Shown here: in pieces, positions 15,321-24,347 of the stretch
How the letters are laid out: each line of letters starts with the position of its first letter
Position numbering within the stretch: the first letter of the stretch is position 1
From: Syntrophomonas sp.
Lineage (GTDB): Bacteria > Bacillota > Syntrophomonadia > Syntrophomonadales > Syntrophomonadaceae
Direction of reading: 5' to 3'
Assembly: GCA_016841875.1 (NCBI GenBank)
Contig: JAENYG010000030.1
Span: forward strand, 1-33,399
Length of the DNA: 33,399 nucleotides
Notes under the pieces: model-generated
Databases searched by the model: none
What the model saw: only the letters and a program-made list of their open reading frames with translations
What the model was told of the DNA's origin: nothing
Translations under genes and position numbers: made by a program

Positions 15321-18300
15321 CTATAAGACATCTAACACCTGCTGCAGCTGTTCCAGAGATACTGTACCTTCAAATTGCATAGAAATAGTATTTTCATGGA
15401 AACTGCTCGCTTTTATTCCAGTTATATTTTCTGTTACATTTTTAGACAATGCTCTTTCCAGATGTATTTCCAGTTTATTCCCTTTTCTTCGCAGGGATTT
15501 TATCTGCTTACTGCTGGCAGCGATTCTTAGTTGCGATAGCTGCAGGAAGTTTTCCACCGGTCGAGGCAGTTTACCAAAACGGTCGCGCAATTCATTTTTT
15601 ATTTCTTCTATATCTTTTTCTTCCTCTGCCAGCATTAATCGTCGGTATATTCTTATTTTGGTACCTGAGTCCGGGATATAGCTGTCGGGAATATAGTAGT
15701 CCACATCGATATCCATAAGCACAGCTGCATTTTCCTTCCTGTCTATTCCTTTTAAACGCCCGGTTTCTCTCTCCAGCAGTCGGCAGTACATATCAAATCC
15801 AACCGCTTGGATGTACCCATGCTGTTCGGGCCCCAAAATATTTCCTGCTCCCCTTATTTCCAGATCTCTCAAAGCTATTTTCATGCCGGCTCCTAATTCA
15901 TTAAACTCGCGAATAGCATTTAAGCGCTTCTGAGCCATTTCGTTTATGCTTTTATCCGGTTTATAAGTGAGATAGGCATACGCGATCCGGTTAGAACGCC
16001 CTACTCTTCCTCGCAGCTGATACAGCTGGGCTAAGCCCATCCGGTCAGCTTCGTCTACGATAATGGTATTAACATTGGGCATGTCTAACCCCGATTCAAT
16101 AATGGTGGTACATAAGAATACCTGATATTCCCCCGCCAAGAATAAGCTGATGACCTTGGATAATTCATCTTCTTTCATACGTCCATGTCCTACTGCAATG
16201 GAAACTCCTGGCAGCAGTATTTTAAGTCTTTCCTTGACGGCATAAATGTCTTCTATACGATTATGAACGAAAAAAACTTGTCCCTGTCTTTCTATTTCAG
16301 CATAAACAGCTTCAGCTATTATTTCTTCGTTATATTCCAGTACATAGGTTTTTATCGGATATCTTTCCGGGGGCGGCGTTTCTATAACGCTCAGATCTCT
16401 TAATCCGGTCAGCGACATATGCAAACTCCTGGGGATAGGGGTAGCTGATAGACTTAATACATCGATCATAGTCTTGAACATTTTAATTTTTTCTTTTTGG
16501 GAAACCCCAAAGCGATGTTCTTCATCAATAATCAAAAGGCCTAGATCGCTAAATTGAACATCTTTAGACAATAGGCGATGAGTTCCTATTATTATGTCTA
16601 TAGCTCCTTTATGCAGATCCATAACGATTCTTTTCTGTTCTGCAGCGGAACGAAAACGGCTCAATACCTCAATGGCAACCGGGTATTCCTTAAACCTATC
16701 CTTGAAACTATGGTAATGCTGCTCTGCCAGTACCGTAGTAGGGACCAGGATCACAACTTGCTTGCCATCCATGACCGCCTTAAAAGCAGCTCTCATAGCT
16801 ACTTCAGTTTTTCCGTAACCCACATCTCCGCATATTAAACGGTCCATGGGCTGAGAGCGCTCCATATCTTCTTTAATCTCTTTTATTGAACTCAATTGAT
16901 CCGTGGTTTCTTGATAAGGGAATGCACCGTCAAACTGCTGCTGCCAGGGGGTATCCCCGGAAAAAGAATGCCCCTGCAGAGATTGTCGGGCTGCATACAG
17001 TTCCAATAGCTTTTGGGCCATCTCCTGTATAGACTGAGTTACTCGACTTTTGGTCTTCTCCCAGTCGTTTCCTCCCAGTCTGCTTAAGCGAGGTCTCTTC
17101 TCATCCGAGATATTATAGGGGTACAGCATGCCCAGTTTATCCAGAGGAAGATATAATCGGTCCGTCCCAGCGTATTGCAGGAGTATGTATTCTCGGGTAA
17201 TCCCATCTGTTTCTACTTGAGATATACCACGAAAAATACCTATGCCATGATTTTCATGTACTACATAGTCTCCCAATTTCATGTTTTCCAATAAAATTCT
17301 ATTCTCTGATCTCTTACTCTTTTTATCGGCCCGGTTTTTCTTGCCCCATATTTCCTTTTCGCTTAGCAGGGCAGTCTTAAAGGTCTGGCTGATAAAACCG
17401 CTTTCCATGCTTTTATTAACTATCTCTATGCCGCTTATATGGTGGTCCACCAGATCCTTTTTCAACTGATCCCGGGCCGGCTTGCTCTTAATGTATAAAT
17501 GTATCGAATAGCTGTTAGCCTGCCATTCCTGCAGCCTTTTAAAAAGCCGTTCATATTCATTTATAAAATACTCCATCTCCTTCTGAGATATATGCTCCAA
17601 TAAACCGGCTTTAGCCGGCATGATGCTGCCCGGGAAGAAGCTGTGGTAAACTGCGCTTCTCTTACTTAGATGTTCCTGAAACTCTTTACTTTCCATCAAA
17701 GACAGTTCTTTTAGTGGCTTAGCGCTTGCTCCGGCTTCTTTTATGGACTCCCTATAGCGTCTAATGTGGCTGTCTAGATTACTAATTATTTCACGTGGTT
17801 CATCCACGAATAGGCCGGCGTTGTCGCTGACAAAATCAAATAGAGTTGATTCCACCGATTTTGTGCTCATTTCATAGGCGGGACTAATATTTACATAAGT
17901 CTCCCGGTCAATGGACCTCTGACTATCTAATTCAAAAGGGCGGATGGATTCTATCAAATCTCCAAACAGTTCAATCCGGTAAGGACTTTTATTGCCGACT
18001 GGATAAATATCTAAAACCCCTCCCCGCACTGCAAATTCGCCCGGATTGCTTACGGTATCAACCCGCACATAACCTGTATCAACCAGCTGTTTAAGCAGTT
18101 GTTCAAAAGCAATCTCCTGGCCATATTCAAGCCGCACTACCTTATCTTTCATAATTTGGGGAGATGCCAGTTTATACATGATTCCTCCCGGGGTAGCAAT
18201 AATTACACTGTGCCGATGGGGATGGAGGATGCATTCCTGGATAGTAGTTATGCGTTCTTTTTCAGCCCAAGTATAATTTTCCTTGGTACGTACATAATCT

Positions 18301-18527
18301 CGACCCGGAAACACAAAAATACGATTCCGGTCCATAAACTGCGACAGCTCTCGGGTAAGATCAAAAGCCTTCTCTTCTGTGGCAACCAGACACAAGAACT
18401 TACCTGGTCGGCTTCTAAATAATTCATTCAGAAAGAATGACCGGGCAGTCCCCGCTAACCCACTTAAGATTGCATTTTGCCTGTTTTCCAGGCAGCTATT
18501 CAATTTCGCCAAAAAATTGCTGTTCAA
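15321..18527 (-). CDS. mfd: Transcription-repair coupling factor Mfd
   Basis: Mfd pushes stalled RNA polymerase off damaged DNA and recruits UvrA. The 1068-residue protein has the UvrB-like N-terminal module, then the RNA-polymerase interaction domain starting GDYVVHENHGIGIFRGI. The RecG-like helicase follows, with Walker A GDVGYGKTEVAMRAAF, DEEHRFG box and CTTIIESGLDMPNVNT. The TRG region (VFFVHNRIEDI onward) and C-terminal autoinhibitory domain complete it. Length is near the usual 1150. The start is TTG at 18527 with GGGGG about 10 nt upstream; I see no better ATG. It lies downstream of pth as in Bacillus, but without the small fin gene between. Confidence 0.97.
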   Translation of the reverse strand: MNSNFLAKLNSCLENRQNAILSGLAGTARSFFLNELFRSRPGKFLCLVATEEKAFDLTRELSQFMDRNRIFVFPGRDYVRTKENYTWAEKERITTIQECILHPHRHSVIIATPGGIMYKLASPQIMKDKVVRLEYGQEIAFEQLLKQLVDTGYVRVDTVSNPGEFAVRGGVLDIYPVGNKSPYRIELFGDLIESIRPFELDSQRSIDRETYVNISPAYEMSTKSVESTLFDFVSDNAGLFVDEPREIISNLDSHIRRYRESIKEAGASAKPLKELSLMESKEFQEHLSKRSAVYHSFFPGSIMPAKAGLLEHISQKEMEYFINEYERLFKRLQEWQANSYSIHLYIKSKPARDQLKKDLVDHHISGIEIVNKSMESGFISQTFKTALLSEKEIWGKKNRADKKSKRSENRILLENMKLGDYVVHENHGIGIFRGISQVETDGITREYILLQYAGTDRLYLPLDKLGMLYPYNISDEKRPRLSRLGGNDWEKTKSRVTQSIQEMAQKLLELYAARQSLQGHSFSGDTPWQQQFDGAFPYQETTDQLSSIKEIKEDMERSQPMDRLICGDVGYGKTEVAMRAAFKAVMDGKQVVILVPTTVLAEQHYHSFKDRFKEYPVAIEVLSRFRSAAEQKRIVMDLHKGAIDIIIGTHRLLSKDVQFSDLGLLIIDEEHRFGVSQKEKIKMFKTMIDVLSLSATPIPRSLHMSLTGLRDLSVIETPPPERYPIKTYVLEYNEEIIAEAVYAEIERQGQVFFVHNRIEDIYAVKERLKILLPGVSIAVGHGRMKEDELSKVISLFLAGEYQVFLCTTIIESGLDMPNVNTIIVDEADRMGLAQLYQLRGRVGRSNRIAYAYLTYKPDKSINEMAQKRLNAIREFNELGAGMKIALRDLEIRGAGNILGPEQHGYIQAVGFDMYCRLLERETGRLKGIDRKENAAVLMDIDVDYYIPDSYIPDSGTKIRIYRRLMLAEEEKDIEEIKNELRDRFGKLPRPVENFLQLSQLRIAASSKQIKSLRRKGNKLEIHLERALSKNVTENITGIKASSFHENTISMQFEGTVSLEQLQQVLDVL

Positions 18528-18563
18528 ATACTTAAGCCCCCAACAATTGCAGTACCTGCTTAC

Positions 18564-18647
18564 AAAAAATCGTGCCTTCCGACTCTTATGCGATGAATAT
18601 ACTGTTTATAGGCAGGCACGTCAAAGGGCCGGGTAAAGAATTACCCG
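18564..18647 (-). promoter_or_regulatory. Structured mfd leader: hairpin plus terminator-like stem-loop
   Basis: In the 275-nt pth-mfd gap the minus strand forms a perfect small hairpin (CGGGTAA / TTACCCG, 18647-18630). This is followed by a larger stem, CGTGCCTGCC (18620-18611) with GGAAGGCACG (18580-18571), which runs into TTTTTT (18569-18564). The terminator-like part is only about 37 nt before the mfd start and about 180 nt past pth. It could end pth transcripts or act as a conditional attenuator of mfd. The loop is long (30 nt), which weakens the case. 18648-18802 shows nothing else. Confidence 0.4.
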
Positions 18648-18802
18648 ACAGGTCATAAAATATTCACTCGCTAAAACCCACTGCCAAAACCATTATTGGT
18701 TGTAAAGCCTGGCGGCGGCATATTTATATATTCTGATTGGCAGATTGCGCCTTTTGGAATGGTACACTACTCATGCAAAGCAACCAGCCAGATAGGTCTT
18801 AT

Positions 18803-19360
18803 TTAATTATACTTGTTCATAGCCTGAACTATACCATCTTTTACCCAGCATATAACGGCATCAGAGGCTTTTTGAATACTGCCTGCAATAACTGCTTGTT
18901 CATCGGCACCTATTTTACTTAATACCCATGATTCAACCGCCCAATGATCAGGCGGTCTACCCACCCCAATACGTACTCGCGGGAACTCACTGCTGCCCAG
19001 TCTATCGTTGATAGAGGCTATTCCCTTGTGTCCCCCACTGCCACCGTTGGCTCTGACTCTGATTCGACCGGTTTCCAAGTCCATATCATCGTATATTACA
19101 ATCAATTCGGATAGATCCTGTTTATAAAAACGTACCAGGGCTTGAACTGCTTTACCACTGAGATTCATGTAAGTCAGTGGTTTTACCACTAACACTTTTT
19201 CCCCATTTATTCTAAGATACCCGATTATGGAATCAAACTTGCATTCTTCTTTTTCTATAGCATATCGTCTGGCAATCTCTTCTACCACCGTATAGCCCAT
19301 ATTATGACGCGTGTCCCGGTATTTCTGGCCCGGATTGCCCAAACCAATAATAATCTTCAT
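18803..19360 (-). CDS. pth: Peptidyl-tRNA hydrolase
   Basis: Pth cleaves peptidyl-tRNA released from stalled ribosomes and is essential; the Bacillus gene is also called spoVC. The protein has 185 residues. N9 is in GLGNPG, the catalytic His is H19 in TRHNMGY, TYMNLSG carries the substrate-binding Asn, YDDMDL carries the His-orienting Asp, and GGSGGHKG completes the site. The ATG is preceded by AAGGGG. It follows ctc, as in Bacillus. Confidence 0.97.
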   Translation of the reverse strand: MKIIIGLGNPGQKYRDTRHNMGYTVVEEIARRYAIEKEECKFDSIIGYLRINGEKVLVVKPLTYMNLSGKAVQALVRFYKQDLSELIVIYDDMDLETGRIRVRANGGSGGHKGIASINDRLGSSEFPRVRIGVGRPPDHWAVESWVLSKIGADEQAVIAGSIQKASDAVICWVKDGIVQAMNKYN

Positions 19361-19596
19361 CCCGCCGCTGCCCCTTAATTTCTTATATTCATCACTGCTA
19401 CTATTATACCAAGCAGACTGACATTATCCCAGAGATATAAAAAACCCCCGGGGAATATATACTAACTGCTAAATCAATATCCTGAGTAAAATGAGATCAC
19501 CGTTATTATAATAGCCCACCTCCCCAGAACGTAAGTTCTGACAGTAGATTACTACAGCTAATGTCAATGTACAATACATATATTGAATAATCATAG

Positions 19597-19643
19597 TAAA
19601 AATAAAGGGTAGAATTTTACGTAGTTTACGTAAAATTCTACCC
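19597..19643. terminator. Strong bidirectional-looking terminator after ctc
   Basis: A perfect 17-bp stem (19607-19623 with 19627-19643, GGGTAGAATTTTACGTA and its complement) closes on a 3-nt loop. T-runs follow on both strands (CCCTTTTTA on plus, CCCTTTATTTTT on minus). It lies 39 nt past the ctc stop. The remaining 19361-19596 contains only a small AGAAC..GTTCT hairpin near 19530. Confidence 0.85.
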
Positions 19644-19681
19644 TTTTTATTAGTATAGTTAAATAAACTGGGGTTAATTTC

Positions 19682-20296
19682 TTATTCCTCTTCCTGGCCT
19701 GCTTCAGCTTCATCCTCGCCCTGCTCTGCAGTAGCTTTAGATGGCGCTAACACTGAACATATTACCGATTCTGCTGCATCGGCCAATTCTACTCCCTCGG
19801 GCAGGTTTAAGTCACCCATAATAACCCGGTCTCCAAAATCCAAAGCTGATACATCGATAGTGAATACTTCTGGCAAATCTTTGGGCAGACATGATACTTC
19901 TACCTCTTTTATTCCTACCTGCAGTATACCACCTTTTTTGATCAGTTCTTCTTCTCCATCGACGTGGATTCCAACCTTGCTGGATATTTTTTCCGACATA
20001 TTAATAGTTAAAAAATCTATGTGAATTATATGTCCACTCAAAGGCTGCTTTTGAACTTCTCTAACCAATGCCATGACTGGTTTACCTGCTCCTTCGATAT
20101 CCAGAGTAAATATCCCCCGGCTTCCAAAGCTGCTCATTTTTTTGTACAGGTCCCGGCGGTTGAGAAATACCGATACAGGAGTTTGTTCTTGTCCATATAC
20201 TATCCCCGGAATCCATTCCTGCTTCAGCATCTCGTTTAAATATCCCTTGGTCTTTTTTTCTCTTATTTTACATGTAAGTGCAATTGCTGCGGTCAA
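19682..20296 (-). CDS. ctc: 50S ribosomal protein L25 / general stress protein Ctc
   Basis: This protein binds 5S rRNA. The 204 residues have an L25 domain (about 1-92: REKKTKGYLNEMLKQEWIPGIVYG ... GHIIHIDFLTIN) and a TL5-type C-terminal beta domain (about 98-190). An acidic tail EQGEDEAEAGQEEE follows. The long two-domain form is the Ctc type rather than the E. coli 94-residue form. The start is TTG at 20296, preceded by AGGGGTG. It lies between prs and pth, the Bacillus order. Confidence 0.96.
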   Translation of the reverse strand: MTAAIALTCKIREKKTKGYLNEMLKQEWIPGIVYGQEQTPVSVFLNRRDLYKKMSSFGSRGIFTLDIEGAGKPVMALVREVQKQPLSGHIIHIDFLTINMSEKISSKVGIHVDGEEELIKKGGILQVGIKEVEVSCLPKDLPEVFTIDVSALDFGDRVIMGDLNLPEGVELADAAESVICSVLAPSKATAEQGEDEAEAGQEEE

Positions 20297-20387
20297 ATTT
20301 TCACCCCTTTTCGCTAAGATTATTTATAGAAATGCATCAAAATTGACATCTAATTATAACATTTAAGTATATGTATGTCCAAACCGT

Positions 20388-21341
20388 CTATCCTTCGAAT
20401 AGTTTGCTCACCGAAAGATCTTCATGAATTCTTAGTATGGCCTCCCCTACCAGGGGGGCAATAGATAAGACCGTCATATTATCCAGTATTTTGTCTTGTC
20501 CCAGTGGAATAGTATTGGTGATTACAATTTCTTTAAAAGGAGCTTTAGATAATCGTTCTATCGCAGGTCCGGAAAAGACTGGATGGGTGCAGCAGCCAAA
20601 TACTTCCCGGGCGCCCTTTTCCATCATAACTTCTGCTGCGGTACATATAGTACCAGCCGTATCTATAATATCATCGATAATTATTACCGATTTGTTGGTT
20701 ACATCTCCAATTACATTCATGATTTCTGAAACATTGGGCTCGGGTCTCCTCTTGTCAACTATGGCCAGCGGAGCTCCCAGTTTAGCAGCCAAATCGCGAG
20801 CTCTGGTAACGCCTCCTACATCAGGAGATAGAATCACCGCATCGGAACTTAAACTCTTGCTCTTAAAATATTCACCAATAGTTGGCACTCCAGGTAAATG
20901 GTCTACCGGGATATCAAAAAAACCCTGAATCTGATTGGCATGCAGATCTACTGCTACCACCCTTTGGGCACCGGCTTCCACAATGAGATTAGAGACCAGC
21001 TTGGCGGTAATAGGATCACGAGCTCTAGTTTTGCGGTCCTGACGTCCATAACCATAATAGGGAATAACTGCGTTTATTCTTGAGGCAGATGCTCTTCTGA
21101 ACGCATCTATCATGATAAGGAGTTCCATCAGATTTTCATTAACCGGGGAACAGGTTGGCTGTACAACAAACACATCCACCCCTCGTACACTTTCATCAAT
21201 AGCACAACCAATTTCTCCATCTGAAAATCTTGAAACTTTGGCATTTCCAACCGGAATTCCCAGGTATTTTGCAATTTCTTCAGCTAAACCCGGATTGGCA
21301 TTGCCAGAAAATAGTTTCATCCTCCACCTGGATGCTTTCAT
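20388..21341 (-). CDS. prs: Ribose-phosphate pyrophosphokinase
   Basis: PRPP synthetase makes phosphoribosyl pyrophosphate from ribose 5-phosphate and ATP for nucleotides, His and Trp. The protein has 317 residues, standard length. KLFSGNANPGLAEEIAKYLG marks the N-terminus. YGYGRQDRKTRARDPITAK is the flexible loop and ATP site, DLHANQIQGFFDIPVDHL binds metal and ribose, and VIIIDDIIDTAGTI is the PRPP-binding loop. The first ATG is preceded by AGGAGG at 11 nt; the internal ATG at M8 is also possible. It lies 26 bp after glmU, a conserved pair. Confidence 0.97.
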   Translation of the reverse strand: MKASRWRMKLFSGNANPGLAEEIAKYLGIPVGNAKVSRFSDGEIGCAIDESVRGVDVFVVQPTCSPVNENLMELLIMIDAFRRASASRINAVIPYYGYGRQDRKTRARDPITAKLVSNLIVEAGAQRVVAVDLHANQIQGFFDIPVDHLPGVPTIGEYFKSKSLSSDAVILSPDVGGVTRARDLAAKLGAPLAIVDKRRPEPNVSEIMNVIGDVTNKSVIIIDDIIDTAGTICTAAEVMMEKGAREVFGCCTHPVFSGPAIERLSKAPFKEIVITNTIPLGQDKILDNMTVLSIAPLVGEAILRIHEDLSVSKLFEG

Positions 21342-21367
21342 TTCGCGAACTACCTCCTAATACTTAC

Positions 21368-22738
21368 TTATCTATTTTTATTAGCCCAATTATGAAAATT
21401 TCTTTGCTTGGCGCGCTCTACAGCAAGAGAGTCCGGTGGTACATCGTGAGCAATAGTAGACCCTGCACCTACGGTAGCATTTTCCCCTACTCTTACCGGT
21501 GCTACCAGATTAGTATTGCTGCCTATAAATGCCTGGTCCTCTATTATGGTCTGGTGTTTATTCCTGCCATCATAATTACAGGTAATGGTTCCAGCACCAA
21601 CGTTAACCCCTTTACCTATTATTGCATCTCCAACATAACTCAAATGTGGAATTTTGCTGTGTTCACCAATTATGGATTTTTTTATTTCCGCGAAATCACC
21701 TACTTTAACGTTATCATGCAATTCTGATTGGGGTCTCAGGTAAGCATATGGCCCGATACTGCATTGATTGCCAATTCTAGCCTCATTTACCCGGGAACTG
21801 TCTATAATGACCTTATCACCAATATGTGAATTACTTATTCTGCTGTATGGCCCTATCTGGCAGTTTTCACCGATCAAGGTAGCCCCTTCTATTATGGTAT
21901 AAGGTAATATGATACTATCCTTTTTCACTTGTACATCTTTATCAATGAACGTGGAAGATGGATCCATAATAGTGACGCCTTCCCTCATTAATTCCAGGTT
22001 TTTTCTTTTTCTTAATATTGATTCAACATAGGCCAGTTGAATTCTATCATTAACGCCATATATTTCTTGCGCATCTTCAACCTTAATTATATTCACTGTT
22101 TGTTGTGTATTCTTAATCAGCTCCAAAACATCGGTTAAATAGTATTCTCCCTGCGCATTATTGGTATTTATTTTCTGCAGCAGCTCAAATACCATTCCGG
22201 CCTGAAAACAATAAATACCAGAATTGATTTCTCTGATCTGTCTTTCTTCTTCGGTGGCATCCTTTTCTTCGATTATTCTGGAAAATGATTGGTCAGCTTG
22301 GCGAATAACCCTGCCATATCCGGCTGGATTGCTTAATTCAGCCGACAGGATAGTGCCCGGGGATTTCTGTTCCTGATGAAAGTTGATCAATTCTTGTATG
22401 GTGCTGGATCTTAATAAAGGGGTATCTCCAGCTAATACTATAACTGCCGAATCAGGATCAATGTTTTTTTCTGCCTGTAATAATGCATGTCCCGTCCCCA
22501 ACTGCTGTTCTTGCAATACAAAATCTACTTTTTCCTGGGCCAATAATTGTTGTACTACCTCCCGGCCGTGGCCTACTACTACATTGATATCTTCGATACC
22601 AGCCTGTCGCACAATATCAACAATATGAAGAATCATCGGTTTTCCTGCTGCTTTATGGGCCACTTTAGGAAGATCAGAACACATTCGTACTCCTCTGCCT
22701 GCGGCCAGAACAACTGCGGATATTTTCAACTGTAACAC
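21368..22738 (-). CDS. glmU: Bifunctional GlmU (GlcN-1-P acetyltransferase / GlcNAc-1-P uridyltransferase)
   Basis: GlmU makes UDP-GlcNAc for peptidoglycan. The 456 residues divide into an N-terminal uridyltransferase (about 1-230) and a left-handed beta-helix acetyltransferase (about 250-450). The N-terminal domain begins VVLAAGRGVRMCSDLPKVAHK; the usual loop is GxGTRM, so Val replaces Thr. It also has QLGTGHALL and LAGDTPLL. The beta-helix has many hexapeptide repeats, then SYVGDAIIGKGVNVGAGTITCNYDG. The start appears to be GTG at 22738 with AAGGTGA just upstream; a TTG three codons later is the alternative. Confidence 0.97.
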   Translation of the reverse strand: MLQLKISAVVLAAGRGVRMCSDLPKVAHKAAGKPMILHIVDIVRQAGIEDINVVVGHGREVVQQLLAQEKVDFVLQEQQLGTGHALLQAEKNIDPDSAVIVLAGDTPLLRSSTIQELINFHQEQKSPGTILSAELSNPAGYGRVIRQADQSFSRIIEEKDATEEERQIREINSGIYCFQAGMVFELLQKINTNNAQGEYYLTDVLELIKNTQQTVNIIKVEDAQEIYGVNDRIQLAYVESILRKRKNLELMREGVTIMDPSSTFIDKDVQVKKDSIILPYTIIEGATLIGENCQIGPYSRISNSHIGDKVIIDSSRVNEARIGNQCSIGPYAYLRPQSELHDNVKVGDFAEIKKSIIGEHSKIPHLSYVGDAIIGKGVNVGAGTITCNYDGRNKHQTIIEDQAFIGSNTNLVAPVRVGENATVGAGSTIAHDVPPDSLAVERAKQRNFHNWANKNR

Positions 22739-22863
22739 TCACCTTCTCATAGCCTGGTTATATTATCAGGTTCTTCACCTGATTCTAAATGCATTTCTAT
22801 TGGTGCACCAGTATAATATTATAATCGAATTGGCTGATCGGGTAAAATAAAATAAGCTTATAC

Positions 22864-23640
22864 TTAAAATACCCGGTTGCCCAGATATTCTTTAGCCAGC
22901 TCCAGATCACTGGACTTATCCACATCAACTCCCACCTCAGCAAAAGTGGAAATAATACCTTTTCCTTTTATATTCATTACTTCATAAAATCTTTTCTCTG
23001 CCATATCGATGCTAAGTTTTTTCAGCAAATAATTACAGACCATGCGTAAACCAAACAGCCTCCCCATAGCCAGTGGATTTTTCCTTCTCATTACTAATTG
23101 TACTGCCATATCCAGCGCTTTATCGATCATCTCACTGCGCATTAGAAAGAGGTTCCCCCCGGTGAATATCCCATCTTTAAGCTGCACATAAGTACGCGAA
23201 ACACCCGGGAATTTTTTCTCATTTACCTCTTTACTGGTTAGAGCATAAAAAAAGTCTCCATCGGTTCTTTCAGCCTGTTCAATAAAATCATCTATAGCTG
23301 CTCGAGTAATGAATGGTATATCGGTGGGCATCACCAGGACCATCTCGCTGATAGAATCATTTTTTAACAGCTGGACTGCGTTGGCCAGACTTTCGATAGC
23401 ATTTTCTCCCCCGGCAGTGAAAAACAGATTTTCATCCTCCGGGGTTATCTTTTGTAGTTCCTGTACCGGACCACTTATTACGATTCTCTTTATATAATCT
23501 GTTTGCCGTAAAGCCCTGTAAACATAGAGAATCATGGGCTGCCCCGCTATCATAATAAATGCTTCGTTATCATAAGGAGCTGCTGCCTTTAGTTCATCAC
23601 AGATCTTGCCCCCTGCGAGTATTACTGCATCGTATACCAT
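22864..23640 (-). CDS. MobA-like nucleotidyltransferase of unknown substrate
   Basis: The 258-residue protein has a GT-A/Rossmann nucleotidyltransferase fold. The signature DAVILAGGKICDELK is at the N-terminus, GQPMILYVYRALRQ follows, and MPTDIPFITRAAIDDFIE contains the metal-binding Asp. The second half (FTGGNLFLMRSEMIDKALDM, GVDVDKSSDLELA) resembles NTP_transf_3 proteins found next to glmU in some Clostridia. The sugar or cofactor it activates cannot be read from the sequence. AAGGAGATAGG precedes the ATG. It lies 13 bp after the GntR gene, suggesting co-transcription. Confidence 0.8.
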   Translation of the reverse strand: MVYDAVILAGGKICDELKAAAPYDNEAFIMIAGQPMILYVYRALRQTDYIKRIVISGPVQELQKITPEDENLFFTAGGENAIESLANAVQLLKNDSISEMVLVMPTDIPFITRAAIDDFIEQAERTDGDFFYALTSKEVNEKKFPGVSRTYVQLKDGIFTGGNLFLMRSEMIDKALDMAVQLVMRRKNPLAMGRLFGLRMVCNYLLKKLSIDMAEKRFYEVMNIKGKGIISTFAEVGVDVDKSSDLELAKEYLGNRVF

Positions 23641-23653
23641 TATTCCTATCTCC

Positions 23654-24343
23654 TTATCTGGGTAAGCCTTCTTTTTTAAGGGATTCCATCATAATATTCT
23701 CCGCATTCTCTATGTGGTCCTGGGCTACCTGCCGGGCCAACTGAATATCCCGAGACTGAATAGCTTCCACAATAGCTCGGTGTTCCTGCAGTGATTCCTT
23801 CATCCTACCTGGCACTGATAGTGATGTTATCCTGCAGCGCTGGATTTGTTCACGCAGATTATTTATTATGGTTGACAGCCTCTCATTGCGGCTGGCCTGG
23901 TAAATTATTTCATGAAATCTGGTGTCCACATCTACCAGTTTTTCCATATCATTATTAGCTATAGCCTCCGCCTTCCCCACCAGGAATCTCTCCATTTCTT
24001 CCAGCTCTTCATCAGTTATGCGCTCAGCTGCCAGTGCGGCCGCTAGACCTTCCAGGGCTGCACGTATCTCATAAACATCAGCAATATCTTTAAATGATAT
24101 ATCTGCCACATAAGCTCCTTTTCTAGGGATCATTACAATAAAGCCCTCTAATTCGAGCTTCCTTAGAGCTTCTCTTATTGGCGTTCTGGAGACACCCAGC
24201 TCTTCAGCTAACTGAATCTCCATAAGTCTTTCCCGTGGTTTTAGGTTGCCGTTAATAATTGCTTCTCTGATCGCATCCAAAACCAGCTCTCTCAGGGGTT
24301 TGTAGGAATCAAGATTAACCGGTACCAATCGCCTGTTTTCCAT
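23654..24343 (-). CDS. GntR-family transcriptional regulator, FadR/FCD subfamily
   Basis: A winged-helix DNA-binding domain (about 10-75: IREAIINGNLKPRERLMEIQLAEELGVSRTPIREALRKLELEGFI) is joined to an all-helical FCD effector domain. The FCD metal-type residues are visible as DVDTRFHEIIY, LQEHRAIVEAI and AQDHIENAE. Such regulators respond to small carboxylates. The chosen start is the ATG at 24343 (229 residues), with GAGGTG about 10 nt upstream; it begins 4 nt after the ispE stop. The upstream in-frame Met codons lie inside ispE. In Bacillus the regulator after ispE is PurR, an unrelated protein. Confidence 0.9.
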   Translation of the reverse strand: MENRRLVPVNLDSYKPLRELVLDAIREAIINGNLKPRERLMEIQLAEELGVSRTPIREALRKLELEGFIVMIPRKGAYVADISFKDIADVYEIRAALEGLAAALAAERITDEELEEMERFLVGKAEAIANNDMEKLVDVDTRFHEIIYQASRNERLSTIINNLREQIQRCRITSLSVPGRMKESLQEHRAIVEAIQSRDIQLARQVAQDHIENAENIMMESLKKEGLPR

Positions 24344-24347
24344 TAAA

